Shown: piece by piece, positions 25,064 through 32,002 of the stretch
How positions within the stretch are numbered: the first letter of the stretch is position 1
Layout: every line of letters starts with the position of its first letter
Assembly: GCA_013791765.1 (NCBI GenBank)
Contig: VMTC01000091.1
Span: 1 to 32,002 of the forward strand
From: Rhodoferax sp.
GTDB lineage: Bacteria; Pseudomonadota; Gammaproteobacteria; Burkholderiales; Burkholderiaceae_C
Length of the DNA stretch: 32,002 nucleotides
Direction of reading: 5' to 3'
Made by a program: the position numbers and the translations under genes
Notes under the pieces: generated by a model
The model's database searches: none
Seen by the model: the letters and a program-made list of their open reading frames with translations, nothing else
Told to the model about the DNA's origin: nothing

Positions 25064-25297
25064 CTAAAAAGCGGGGCGCCATTAGCCCTTCGGGGCGGGG
25101 CTGTGTCTATGGGTCGCCTTTGCCGCTCAAACTGGTGACGGCGGCGTAAATTCTTGGGAAATTAGACTGGCGACTGTGGATGCGCGTGTTTTGTGAGGCC
25201 GCTTTTGGGTGCGATACTCGGCCTCATGCGGTTGAATTTCCTATCCGTTTTTGATGCTGCCGCTTTGCCCTGAACCGTTTCCAAGCCAGTCACAATA

Positions 25298-25822
25298 ATG
25301 GGAAACTCCGGGTATCCAATAGTGAGTAGCAAGATGGTGTGGCAAGAAATCAGTAATACCGTGATGTCCGAGTTCTCGGATATCCCCGACGTGGCGCAAA
25401 TTACCCGCATCATTTTGCGGCTGCTTGTAGCGGCCAGCCTTGGCGGCTTGCTGGGCTACGAGCGGAAACAGCATGGCAAGAGTGCAGGGGTGCGAACCCA
25501 CATGCTGGTAGCCATGGGGGCTGCACTTTTTGTCCTCATTCCCCAGCAGTTGGATGCATCTCCCGCCGATTTAAGCCGTGTATTGCAGGGCTTGATTGCC
25601 GGGGTCGGCTTTCTCGGGGCCGGAAGCATTATTTTGGGAAACAAAGAAGTAGAGACGCGGGGTCTGACGACGGCTGCTGGCATATGGGTCACAGCTGCCA
25701 TCGGGGTAGCAGCCGGCATGGGCCGGGAATCGACCGCCGTGTTGAGCACCTTGATTGCCCTGTTCGTGCTCTCTGCCATCCCTTGGCTCCTGCGTATTGG
25801 CAAAAGCGAAGAGAAAATGTGA
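25298..25822 (+). CDS. MgtC/SapB-family membrane protein
   Basis: The protein, up to 174 aa, has about four membrane helices and the MgtC marks LLVAASLGGLLGYERKQHGK, SAGVRTHMLVAMGAALF, GLIAGVGFLGAG and GLTTAAGIWVTAAIG. The soluble C-terminal domain of Salmonella MgtC is absent, as in many environmental members. The family is linked to magnesium limitation and to control of membrane ATP use; function here is by homology only. The start is uncertain: ATGs at 25298, 25334 and 25364 all lack a clear ribosome site. Confidence 0.88.
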   Translation: MGNSGYPIVSSKMVWQEISNTVMSEFSDIPDVAQITRIILRLLVAASLGGLLGYERKQHGKSAGVRTHMLVAMGAALFVLIPQQLDASPADLSRVLQGLIAGVGFLGAGSIILGNKEVETRGLTTAAGIWVTAAIGVAAGMGRESTAVLSTLIALFVLSAIPWLLRIGKSEEKM

Positions 25823-25830
25823 CGCGTCGC

Positions 25831-25860
25831 CGCTGCCAGTGTCCGCCAGTGCCCGCCAGT
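25831..25860. repeat. Three 10-bp tandem units (nnCnGCCAGT)
   Basis: CGCTGCCAGT, GTCCGCCAGT and GCCCGCCAGT follow without gaps, then GGCAC, which can pair with the last unit's GTGCC. They sit between the convergent mgtC-like and TerB-like genes and may help end transcription. Confidence 0.6.
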
Positions 25861-25927
25861 GGCACTGAACGAGAGCGGGCCTGCAGTGGTTGTGGTGATG
25901 CTTGCTGCGCGGCATCTGTGCAGAGCC

Positions 25928-26878
25928 TCAACTGCGCACCATTGCCATGATGGCTGCCGGATTCAAAGTGCTGGCCTTCTGTTGGATTTGTGGCAGGTAT
26001 TGGCTTTGGAGTTGCTTGGCCGGGCCCATCAGGTCTTGAAAGGTATTGCGCAACAGCTCTGTACTCATCACCCGGCCGCCACTGTAATAGCGCTTGGCCA
26101 CCTGGCCCAGCGCATAGGTGGTGGCAAACGAGAACGCCATACCCGTGGCTGCGCTCCCTAATGAGCCTATCGCACGCCCCGCTACCTTGCCCAGCAGCCC
26201 GCCAAGCAGCTTGCGACCAAACTGTTCGATGTATTGCGATGACAGCCCTACACCAGCGGCTGCGATGAATTCGCGTATGTGGCCCTGGTCCAGCGCAATC
26301 CCGTGCGCTTTGCCAATGGCGTACACCATCTTGACCTGTAGCGGAATGATCGCCATCGAGGCCCAGGACTGCGGCAATAACTCCAAGGCACCATTCAAAA
26401 TGGCGTAGTTCAAAATGGATTTGTCCAGCGCATCGCTGGCGCTGCTGGCAGTGTCGGAAGCGGCTGAGTAAGCGGTGGGCGCAGCCACAGCGACCGGCAG
26501 GGCCACTGCCAGCGCCTGGGCTTGCGCATCAAACACCTGGGTTTGCGCATCACCCAGCTGCAACTGTTGTTTGAGGGTGGCCAAGAACTGCTGCTCGGGT
26601 GCCGTCTGCTGGCCATCGGCATCGCACACGCACACCGCCATCTCATAGGCCAACTGGCGGTAATCGGCATCTTGCAGCGCGTGCGCGGCTGCCGCGACCG
26701 AAGTGCGCTTGAGCAGCACATCCTGGTACAAGGTCGCCATATCAAGCCCCTGTGCTGAAGAGCCTAAAGAGGCAGCGATGCGGCGGATTTCTTCGCGCTC
26801 GGCTTCTGCCTTGTTGCCATCTGAAAAAGCGGCGAATAGTGCGATGGTGAGGAGTGATTTCTGATCAGTTGGTGTCAT
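25928..26878 (-). CDS. TerB-like N-terminus with DUF697-like C-terminus
   Basis: The 316-aa protein begins with a TerB-like all-helical acidic domain (about 1-110: LLTIALFAAFSDGNKAEAER, AVCVCDADGQQTAPEQQFLA). An alanine-rich linker follows. The C-terminal half (about 150-285) is amphipathic to hydrophobic with repeated glycines (AAGVGLSSQYIEQFGRKLLG, GRAIGSLGSAATGMAF), the pattern of DUF697/YcjF proteins that sit at membranes, often beside GTPases. It may be a stress-linked membrane-associated protein; no catalytic residues are seen. AAAGGA precedes the ATG at 26878. It is the last gene of a three-gene unit. Confidence 0.8.
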   Translation of the reverse strand: MTPTDQKSLLTIALFAAFSDGNKAEAEREEIRRIAASLGSSAQGLDMATLYQDVLLKRTSVAAAAHALQDADYRQLAYEMAVCVCDADGQQTAPEQQFLATLKQQLQLGDAQTQVFDAQAQALAVALPVAVAAPTAYSAASDTASSASDALDKSILNYAILNGALELLPQSWASMAIIPLQVKMVYAIGKAHGIALDQGHIREFIAAAGVGLSSQYIEQFGRKLLGGLLGKVAGRAIGSLGSAATGMAFSFATTYALGQVAKRYYSGGRVMSTELLRNTFQDLMGPAKQLQSQYLPQIQQKASTLNPAAIMAMVRS

Positions 26879-26936
26879 GGTGAGTTTCCTTTGAAATGGG
26901 GTGGGGCAGCCGCTAGGGCACCCGCTAGGGCAGAAT

Positions 26937-27581
26937 CTAGGCCAGCAAGGGCAGCCAAGCGGTCAACGGCTGCAGCATCTGCCACAGCAGTTGGCTGAAG
27001 GTGGCCATCAAGGCCAGCGCTGATACGCCCAATAGCGCCGAAAAGACCAGCGCCAGGCCGTCTCGAAACATCCAGCCCAAGCTTAAGCACACCAAGCTCA
27101 GACTGGGCAGCACGTTGCCAAACGGAATCGGTAAGAAGATCACAAAGCCCATCAGGGCGATCCACAGGGCCCAGCCCGGGCGGGCGCGATCGTGGGTGAG
27201 TGCCTGCCAGCGTGGCTTGAGCCAAAGGTTGGCTTGGCGGTAAATCCAGGCTAGCGCATGCAGGCAACGCCGGGTCCAGCGGGCGTTCAGGGTCAGGCCG
27301 CCCACCCGCTGAGGCAGTGTGGTTGTTTCCTGCTGGCGCGCCCAGCGCCATGCCAGGGCAAAGATGGCCAAACTCAGCACCGAGCCAACCCCAGCCACGG
27401 GCAGCACGGTGGCCACCGATAGCAGCATCAGCACCACGGCGGTCGACGTTTCGCCGTGCAGGCGCAGTAACTCGTGCAGATTGACCGTGAGCGCGTCTGT
27501 CTCGGGCCCAGGCACCGGCGTTGCGTCGCTGCGGGTCGCCGCGGCGGCTTGGGCGAAGACGGCGGCCAAGTGCGTGGCCAT
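26937..27581 (-). CDS. ExoD-like membrane protein
   Basis: The 214-aa protein fits the ExoD family, first found through exopolysaccharide-defective rhizobial mutants: several membrane helices, the pre-core LPQRVGGLTLNARWTRR and the signature FLPIPFGNVLPSLSLVCLSL followed by MFRDG. The molecular role of ExoD proteins is not settled. The ATG at 27581 is chosen because upstream codons in frame lack character; its ribosome site is poor. It lies 22 bases after the stop of the small membrane protein and 58 ahead of the TerB-like gene. Confidence 0.82.
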   Translation of the reverse strand: MATHLAAVFAQAAAATRSDATPVPGPETDALTVNLHELLRLHGETSTAVVLMLLSVATVLPVAGVGSVLSLAIFALAWRWARQQETTTLPQRVGGLTLNARWTRRCLHALAWIYRQANLWLKPRWQALTHDRARPGWALWIALMGFVIFLPIPFGNVLPSLSLVCLSLGWMFRDGLALVFSALLGVSALALMATFSQLLWQMLQPLTAWLPLLA

Positions 27582-27603
27582 GCTCAACGGTCGCGGCCGA
27601 TTG

Positions 27604-27987
27604 TCACAGGCGCGCGCTATTAGACCGGCCCAGTTTGCTCGCCAGCAGGTGCCCACCGACTGCAATTACGATAAGAAGCAGCATGACCAAAGCCCAGACC
27701 ACCCACAACAACGGTGCCACCCAAGCCAGCAAGGGCGTCAGCCAGGGCGTCGCGGTTGCCAGTGCGTCCATGCCCCAAACCACCATGGCCTTGATCGGCT
27801 CCAGTAGCGCCGGGTCCATCCACAGCGAAAGCCATGCTGGCATAGGCCACTGGCTCATGGTCTGCAAGCCACCCACCGCCTGGTCGGCCGAACCAACCAG
27901 CCAGTTGGCCAATGACGCCATGATTGCAACCATCAGCGTCCACAGCAACGCCACCAGTCCGGTGCCTGTCCACAGCAATGCTTTCAT
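27604..27987 (-). CDS. Small membrane protein of unknown function
   Basis: The 127-aa protein has an N-terminal helix (LLWTGTGLVALLWTLMVAIM) and a C-terminal one (LLWVVWALVMLLLIVIAVGG), with a tryptophan-rich middle that may be a third, amphipathic segment. I know no named family. AGGGA lies before the ATG at 27987. It opens a three-gene minus-strand unit with the ExoD-like and TerB-like genes. Confidence 0.72.
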   Translation of the reverse strand: MKALLWTGTGLVALLWTLMVAIMASLANWLVGSADQAVGGLQTMSQWPMPAWLSLWMDPALLEPIKAMVVWGMDALATATPWLTPLLAWVAPLLWVVWALVMLLLIVIAVGGHLLASKLGRSNSARL

Positions 27988-28150
27988 GTATTTATTCCCT
28001 GAAGTATTAAGTCGTGGTGATAGCCCCGCGAAGGCTGGTTACAGCACGTTGGCTGCTGGCGGATTTTCTGTGACCAGGCGGCGCTGTGCGGGCTTTGTGG
28101 AGGAAATGGCCCCACGTGTATTCGGGACTTGGGCCGGTGCAGACTCTGCC

Positions 28151-28467
28151 TCATGCGCAAGTTCGACGATCGGCCTCGGGTGCAGCCAGCGCCGCTGCCA
28201 TGAGCGCTTTCACATCCCAAGCAAGGTTGAGATGCTCCTCTTGCTGCATGTCAAAGATGTTGGCGCTGTAGCCGCCTTTGAGCTGACCAAGCAACACCTT
28301 GCCGCCACTGGGGCCGCGTGGGCCGGTGCCATAGCTGTTGCGGGCGTTAGGCACAGTTACAACCAACGTGTGGCCATCCTGGCCGACTATCATGCCGACC
28401 ACGCCATAGGTGGAAGCCTCGATACCGGTGCCCTTGAGACTGATCAAATTCTTGTAGTGGAGGCCAT
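28151..28467 (-). pseudogene. Hypothetical gene, probably frameshifted near its start
   Basis: The ATG at 28467 follows the same leader as the 24-aa ORF (AAAGGCGATTTGAC before ATGGCCTC) but hits TGA after seven codons. In another frame a plausible protein starts just inside: HYKNLISLKGTGIEASTYG and VVGMIVGQDGHTLVVTVPN, ending APEADRRTCA at 28151. Removing two bases (AC) after the third codon would give MASYKNLISLKG, so a 2-base insertion probably broke the gene; translation from a TTG at 28447 is the alternative. I do not recognise the family. The 160 bases downstream to 27988 show nothing I can name. Confidence 0.45.
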
Positions 28468-28959
28468 GTCAAATCGCCTTTGAACGAGATGTTAAATGCG
28501 CCCGATGTAGCGCTTACTTGGTAGACGGTGAACTGGCCCAAAAGACGCAGTTCGCCATGAATTTATGCCAAAACGGCCTGTAGCCCTTACAGAATAAGCA
28601 CAACCAGCTATTTAAATAATAGCATTTAAATCCACTCGTTCTCTCCCTTTGGACCGGTTCACGCGCTTGGGCCACCTGCAGCCCACTCGGGCGCGTCCAA
28701 CCGACTCTGGGTTGAAGGGTTGCAAAAAAAGGCAGTGTGAAATGGTGCGGGCAAGCGGCGGGCGCAAGTCAGGCCTGACACCCCAGTCCAGGGCGCAACG
28801 CGCAGCTTGCCGCGTAGGCGGGCGTTTCGAGTTGCAGCGTGACGTGGCGGATTTCAAAGTGCTCGTGCAGTTCTTCTTCAGCTTCGCGCAACAGGGCGCC
28901 AGTATCGACATCGGGCGTTGTTGTCACCAGGTGCGCGGTGAGCGCAATGTGGCTGGTGC
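28460..28959. repeat. About 500-bp direct repeat, copy 2
   Basis: This is the partner of 23417-23918, in the same orientation, 5.04 kb away. It covers the start of the hypothetical gene, a 301-base spacer with hairpin repeat copy C, and the end of the intact CDF gene. Because CDF continues beyond it, this is the more complete copy. Confidence 0.9.
28568..28625. repeat. Interspersed hairpin repeat, copy C
   Basis: ACGGCCTGTAGCCCTTA, then AATAAGCACAACCAGCTATT and an A/T-rich end. CTTA and TAAG can pair as the stem. It is equivalent to copy B. Confidence 0.65.
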
Positions 28960-29749
28960 CCATGGCCCACACGTGCAGGTCATGCACATCGGCCACACCC
29001 GGCAAGCCCAGCAGCAACTGGCGCACGGCCAGCGGGTCAACGCTGTCGGGCACACCGTCAAACAACAGGTGCAGCGATTGCTTGAACAAGCCCCAAGTGC
29101 CCCACAGAATCACGGCGGCAATCAACAGACTTGCCACCGGGTCAAGCCAGACCCAGCCCATCCACAGCGTGAGCGCGCCAGCCACCACCACACCGGCGGA
29201 GACCAGCGCATCAGCGGCCATGTGCATGAAAGCGCCACGAATGTTCAGGTCGCTCTTGCTGCCGCGCATGAACAGTAAGGCGGTGGCGGTGTTGACCAGG
29301 ATACCAATGCCGGCCACCACCATGATGGTCACGCCCTGCGCCTGCAACGCGGCCTGCGGGGCGCTCAGGCGGCCAAAGGCTTCCCAGGCCAGGCCACCCA
29401 TGGCGACCAGCAGCAAGAGCGCATTGGCAAAGGCCGCCAAAATGGTGGCGCGTTTCCAGCCATAGGTGTGGCGCGCGTTGGGCAACACCTTCACCGCCAG
29501 CGCGCCACCCCAGGCCAGCACCAGGCCGGCCACGTCGCTCAGGTTATGGCCGGCATCGGCCAGCAAAGCCAGCGAATTGATGCGCCAGCCGTAATAGGCC
29601 TCAATGATGACAAAGACGATGTTCAGGCTAATGCCAATGGCAAAAGCCCGGTTGAAATTGGCCGGTGCGTGGCTGTGACCATGAGCGCCGCCATGGCTAT
29701 GGTCTTGATCGTGGACGTGGGCGGGTGTGTGCTCGTGAGAACTGCTCAT
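28769..29749 (-). CDS. Cation diffusion facilitator (CzcD/ZitB-like) exporter
   Basis: The 326-aa inner-membrane antiporter should export zinc and perhaps cadmium or cobalt. The N-terminus is histidine-rich (HEHTPAHVHDQDHSHGG). The metal site is complete: His68 and Asp72 in ADAGHNLSD, and His176 and Asp180 in MHMAADALVS, giving the HD-HD set typical of zinc carriers. The C-terminal cytoplasmic domain contains VHDLHVWAMG. AAGG precedes the ATG at 29749. The gene follows the BASS-type permease by 159 bases on the same strand; whether they share a transcript is uncertain because a hairpin repeat lies between them. Confidence 0.95.
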   Translation of the reverse strand: MSSSHEHTPAHVHDQDHSHGGAHGHSHAPANFNRAFAIGISLNIVFVIIEAYYGWRINSLALLADAGHNLSDVAGLVLAWGGALAVKVLPNARHTYGWKRATILAAFANALLLLVAMGGLAWEAFGRLSAPQAALQAQGVTIMVVAGIGILVNTATALLFMRGSKSDLNIRGAFMHMAADALVSAGVVVAGALTLWMGWVWLDPVASLLIAAVILWGTWGLFKQSLHLLFDGVPDSVDPLAVRQLLLGLPGVADVHDLHVWAMGTSHIALTAHLVTTTPDVDTGALLREAEEELHEHFEIRHVTLQLETPAYAASCALRPGLGCQA

Positions 29750-29832
29750 CGGAAAACCTTCAGTGAATGTGGGACAGGATACCGTGGAAGACGGGCATTG
29801 GCGTCAAAAGATGCAACTTCGAATGAATAGAG

Positions 29833-29884
29833 GAAAAATGCCTGTAGCCCCTTGCCAATCAAGCGTAGCCAGCTATGCTTTTTA
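29833..29884. repeat. Interspersed hairpin repeat, copy D
   Basis: ATGCCTGTAGCCCCTTG, then CAAGCGTAGCCAGCTATG; CTTG and CAAG pair as stem. It lies between the permease stop and the CDF start and could separate the two transcripts. Confidence 0.55.
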
Positions 29885-29908
29885 ATCATCTCTTGATGGG
29901 CCGGCGGC

Positions 29909-30913
29909 TCATGCGGCTTGGGCGTAATAGCGTCGCAGTCGGTCTGCCAGATGCACATAGCCCACCAGCAACACCGCCTGAAACATCGGCAAGGTGGCCG
30001 CCGGCACCGCCACCATCGGACCAAACCCGGCAGTTGAAATGGCAATGGCAATCGCGGTGGCGTTGTTTTTCCCGCTAGAGACAAAGGCCACCGCCATGTG
30101 CTCGGCATACGACAGCCCCATGCGCCGGTTCAACCAGGTCATCAAGGCCAGGATGATCAGCAAAAATGCCAGCGTGGCAACCATCAGCGGCAGCAGCATT
30201 TGCCAGTTTTGCGCCAGCATGGCGCCTTTACTGAAAAAAATCAGCGCCATCACCACCAGCATGGTCAGCGCCGGAATCACACCCAAAAAAGGCTTGATGC
30301 GCATCAGAACCGCTGGGCCAAAGCGACGCACCAAGGCGCGCCGCGTGACGTCGCCCAAAGCCATGGGCAAAATCAGCACCAGCACCACCGTGGTCACCAG
30401 ACTGGCCAGCGGCACCGACATCGCTTGGGACTGACCGGCCCAGTGCATGAAGAAGGGCAGGGCGAAAGGCACCACCAAAAAGCCCACAGCCTGCGCCAGG
30501 GTTGCGACCTCAATGCTGCCACCGGCCATGCCGGTAAAAGCAATCGCCATGGACGCCCCCGGGATCAGCATCACCAGGTAGAAGCCCAGCGCCAGTTCAG
30601 GCGGCGCGGCCATGGCCTGTACCAGCGCGTAGCTCAGTGCGGGCGTGATGACAAAGTTGTAAAACAGCGTGAGCAGCAGCGGGCGCGGTTGCTTCAAGGC
30701 CTTGGGCAACTGCGCTAGGTTGAGCCCGATCATCATCGGGTAGATCATCAAAAACACCAGCGCGTTCATGATCCAGCCGAGCGCGCGCGTGTGAGCGCTG
30801 GCCGCCTCGGGGAAGTTGGCCCCCATGACCCAGCCCAATGCAATGGCGCCACTGGCGTAAAAGAACAGGCGCTGACGCAGGTGTTCGCCCAAGTGGGCTG
30901 CGTGTTGTTTCAT
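29909..30913 (-). CDS. BASS/arsenite-permease-like transporter (cysteine-free)
   Basis: The 334-aa protein has about ten membrane helices and belongs to the bile acid:sodium symporter/Acr3 superfamily: MNALVFLMIYPMMIGLN, the first discontinuous helix near LIPGASMAIAFTGMAGG, and SSGKNNATAIAIAISTAGFG. Database names for such proteins are often 'arsenic resistance protein'. Acr3 pumps need a cysteine in the fourth helix (RCIAMV type); here that place is LIPGASMA and the whole protein has no cysteine, so thiol binding of arsenite is ruled out and another substrate is more likely. AAGGA precedes the ATG at 30913. Confidence 0.88.
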   Translation of the reverse strand: MKQHAAHLGEHLRQRLFFYASGAIALGWVMGANFPEAASAHTRALGWIMNALVFLMIYPMMIGLNLAQLPKALKQPRPLLLTLFYNFVITPALSYALVQAMAAPPELALGFYLVMLIPGASMAIAFTGMAGGSIEVATLAQAVGFLVVPFALPFFMHWAGQSQAMSVPLASLVTTVVLVLILPMALGDVTRRALVRRFGPAVLMRIKPFLGVIPALTMLVVMALIFFSKGAMLAQNWQMLLPLMVATLAFLLIILALMTWLNRRMGLSYAEHMAVAFVSSGKNNATAIAIAISTAGFGPMVAVPAATLPMFQAVLLVGYVHLADRLRRYYAQAA

Positions 30914-31013
30914 TTTTTATTCCTTGGCCGCCGCTCCCCTCATGGGTATCAGGCACGACTCAAGCAGAAGACGCGGGCGCGAGCCAAAAGACGCCGCTCA
31001 AAGCGCTTCAAGC

Positions 31014-31042
31014 AAAAAAATAGCGGCCGCCCCTGTCGCTAT
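31014..31042 (-). terminator. Intrinsic terminator of the toxin-antitoxin operon
   Basis: Read on the minus strand: ATAGCG, a GC-rich loop of 11, CGCTAT, then TTTTTTT (seven A on the plus strand at 31014-31020). It lies about 60 bases past the toxin stop and has the classic stem plus U-run. Confidence 0.7.
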
Positions 31043-31100
31043 CGAGCCGTCAGCGTCGCAGCGTTTTGAGGCTGAGCTGCCAGCGCTCGGCCACGTGCCT

Positions 31101-31595
31101 TCATGGCTTGACCGTGGTCAGCCGCAGCATCAGCGTCATCGGATGAAGCGGCGATGCCTGGAAACCATAGTGCGCGTAGAAATCCTTGGCGCGGTCGTGC
31201 AGGGCGTGCACGAGCAGCGCCCGGACACTGGCGTTCTGGGAAACGCTGACCGCACGACCAACGGCATCCTGCAGCAAGGATGCTCCGAGCTTGATGCCTT
31301 GGGCCCGATGGTCAACGGCCAGCCGGGCCAGAACCATCACTGAAACGGGATCGGGCATGTGGCGTCGCACGCTACGGGTAGCGTCCTGGTGTGAAACTAC
31401 ACCTGCGGCCATCGCGTAGTAGCCATAGACAAAGCTCTCCTGGTCTGTGACGACGAAAGTGCGGCTGGCTCCGTTCAATTGGTTTGTCATTGCCCTGCGC
31501 CTGAGCCACTCATCAAGACTGGTTTCCCCGCAGGAGAATCCGTCCAGGAGATGGGTGGCCGCCAGTGGTTGCGGGGCGGTCAGAGCCAGGCTCAT
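31101..31595 (-). CDS. GNAT acetyltransferase toxin (TacT-like)
   Basis: The 164-aa product is a GNAT-fold protein of the TacT/AtaT toxin type, which block translation by acetylating the amino acid on charged tRNA. Visible marks are the N-terminal LLDGFSCGETSLDEWLRRRA, the acetyl-CoA loop LARLAVDHRAQGIKLGASLL and the C-terminal AKDFYAHYGFQAS with the catalytic-type tyrosine. It follows a DUF1778-type antitoxin with an ATGA overlap, the standard order for this system. Which tRNA is modified cannot be read from sequence. Confidence 0.93.
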   Translation of the reverse strand: MSLALTAPQPLAATHLLDGFSCGETSLDEWLRRRAMTNQLNGASRTFVVTDQESFVYGYYAMAAGVVSHQDATRSVRRHMPDPVSVMVLARLAVDHRAQGIKLGASLLQDAVGRAVSVSQNASVRALLVHALHDRAKDFYAHYGFQASPLHPMTLMLRLTTVKP

Positions 31596-31864
31596 GCCGC
31601 GCCAGTGCGCCAGGGTGCCTTGACAGCCATCAGGCGTTCAAGTCCGGGGTTGGGGCCGGGAGGGGCGTCAAGCATCGCGGTGAATTGCTTGAACCTGTCC
31701 GTGTCCAGACCGAAAAAGACCTGATCCAGCACCACGGCCTGAGCTCGGTCGCAGGCCGCTTCAAGCATGAAGTCTGAACGGTTCTTGCCAAGCAGACTGG
31801 CAGCGTGATCGATCAGATCACGCTGTTCGGGCAGGGCCCGCAAGTTGATGGCAGCATCACGCAT
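31592..31864 (-). CDS. DUF1778 ribbon-helix-helix antitoxin (TacA-like)
   Basis: The 90-aa protein has an N-terminal ribbon-helix-helix DNA-binding domain (INLRALPEQRDLIDHAASLL, GKNRSDFMLEAACDRA) and a C-terminal toxin-wrapping tail (FFGLDTDRFKQFTAMLDAPP). It neutralises the acetyltransferase and, with it, represses the operon. AGGAG precedes the ATG at 31864. Full length for the family; the tail residues are intact, so the pair is probably functional. Confidence 0.93.
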   Translation of the reverse strand: MRDAAINLRALPEQRDLIDHAASLLGKNRSDFMLEAACDRAQAVVLDQVFFGLDTDRFKQFTAMLDAPPGPNPGLERLMAVKAPWRTGAA

Positions 31865-31885
31865 TGGCGACTCCTATTCGTGCAT

Positions 31886-31905
31886 ACACAAAAGATACAC
31901 AAATT
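31886..31905 (-). promoter_or_regulatory. Direct repeats ATACACAAA, likely TacA operator
   Basis: ATACACAAA at 31886-31894 and 31897-31905 (11-base period) lies 22 bases ahead of the antitoxin start. RHH antitoxins bind such short repeats over their own promoter. Beyond 31920 to the window end I see no gene. Confidence 0.5.
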
Positions 31906-32002
31906 GTCAGCGAGCGTGTAGTCATTGTCAACACGTGGTCGTCGTCAATGCGCAGCTGCGGGTGCCGATGGGTGGGCAGTTTCGGGCTCCGAAGCCTGCT
32001 CT

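Noticed and set aside
25064-25297. Magnesium riboswitch ahead of the mgtC-like gene
   Set aside because: No M-box-like conserved core could be recognised; the segment looks like the end of the old IS91 element.
29909-30913. Naming the permease arsB or acr3
   Set aside because: It has no cysteine and lacks the Acr3 helix-4 motif; no arsR, arsC or arsH gene is nearby.

Overview
The window is a GC-rich chromosomal segment of a betaproteobacterium, most likely Burkholderiales, family Comamonadaceae (Rhodoferax/Polaromonas-like). This rests on protein style, gene density and a family of short hairpin-type repeats of the form GGCCT(c/g)TAGC...AGCTAT that I associate with that family; no rRNA or tRNA is present to confirm it. 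No CRISPR array or prophage is visible.

Layout. (1) 1-203: the 3' end of an unidentified gene. (2) 362-8680, minus strand: a redox and energy block. The 5' part is rhodanese-OsmC; next come a tandem UspA protein, a possible 31-aa ORF, a full-length pyruvate:ferredoxin oxidoreductase (NifJ type), a dihydroorotate-dehydrogenase-like flavoprotein, a two-cluster ferredoxin and a thiolase. The last genes overlap or nearly touch, so they look like one transcript that makes acetyl-CoA from pyruvate, disposes of electrons through ferredoxin, and condenses or cleaves acyl-CoA. (3) 8760-15907: a broken OmpR/EnvZ-type two-component pair, fused by a deletion, diverges from an intact tripartite RND efflux operon (outer-membrane factor, lipoprotein adaptor, inner-membrane pump; all junctions ATGA). 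A direct repeat between them looks like the lost regulator's binding site. (4) 16185-21118, plus strand: a carboxymuconolactone-decarboxylase-like protein, a VOC/glyoxalase-fold protein, a long di-haem cytochrome c peroxidase, a lipoprotein and a membrane protein of unknown function.

(5) 21127-23424, minus strand: a 24-aa ORF ending in Cys-Cys, a membrane-anchored thioredoxin, a CcdA/DsbD-like electron carrier and a DedA/VTT protein, which together look like a thiol-redox operon. (6) 23417-25063: a scarred region with a roughly 500-bp direct repeat of sequence also found at 28460-28959, carrying the 3' end of a cation-diffusion-facilitator gene that is cut off by a badly frameshifted IS91-type transposase. 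(7) 25298-27987: MgtC-like protein; convergent TerB-like/DUF697-like, ExoD-like and small membrane-protein genes. (8) 28151-30913, minus strand: a frameshifted hypothetical gene, an intact CDF zinc-type exporter and a cysteine-free BASS/arsenite-permease-like transporter. (9) 31014-31905: a TacA/TacT-type toxin-antitoxin operon with its own operator-like repeats and terminator.

Overall the window reads as accessory chromosome devoted to electron flow, thiol chemistry and efflux, with clear signs of decay and rearrangement around 8.7-10 kb and 23.4-29 kb. I see no clearly new large system; the most interesting leads are the 24-aa Cys-Cys ORF with its duplicated leader, the orphaned regulator site, and the pyruvate oxidoreductase operon with a coupled micro-ORF.
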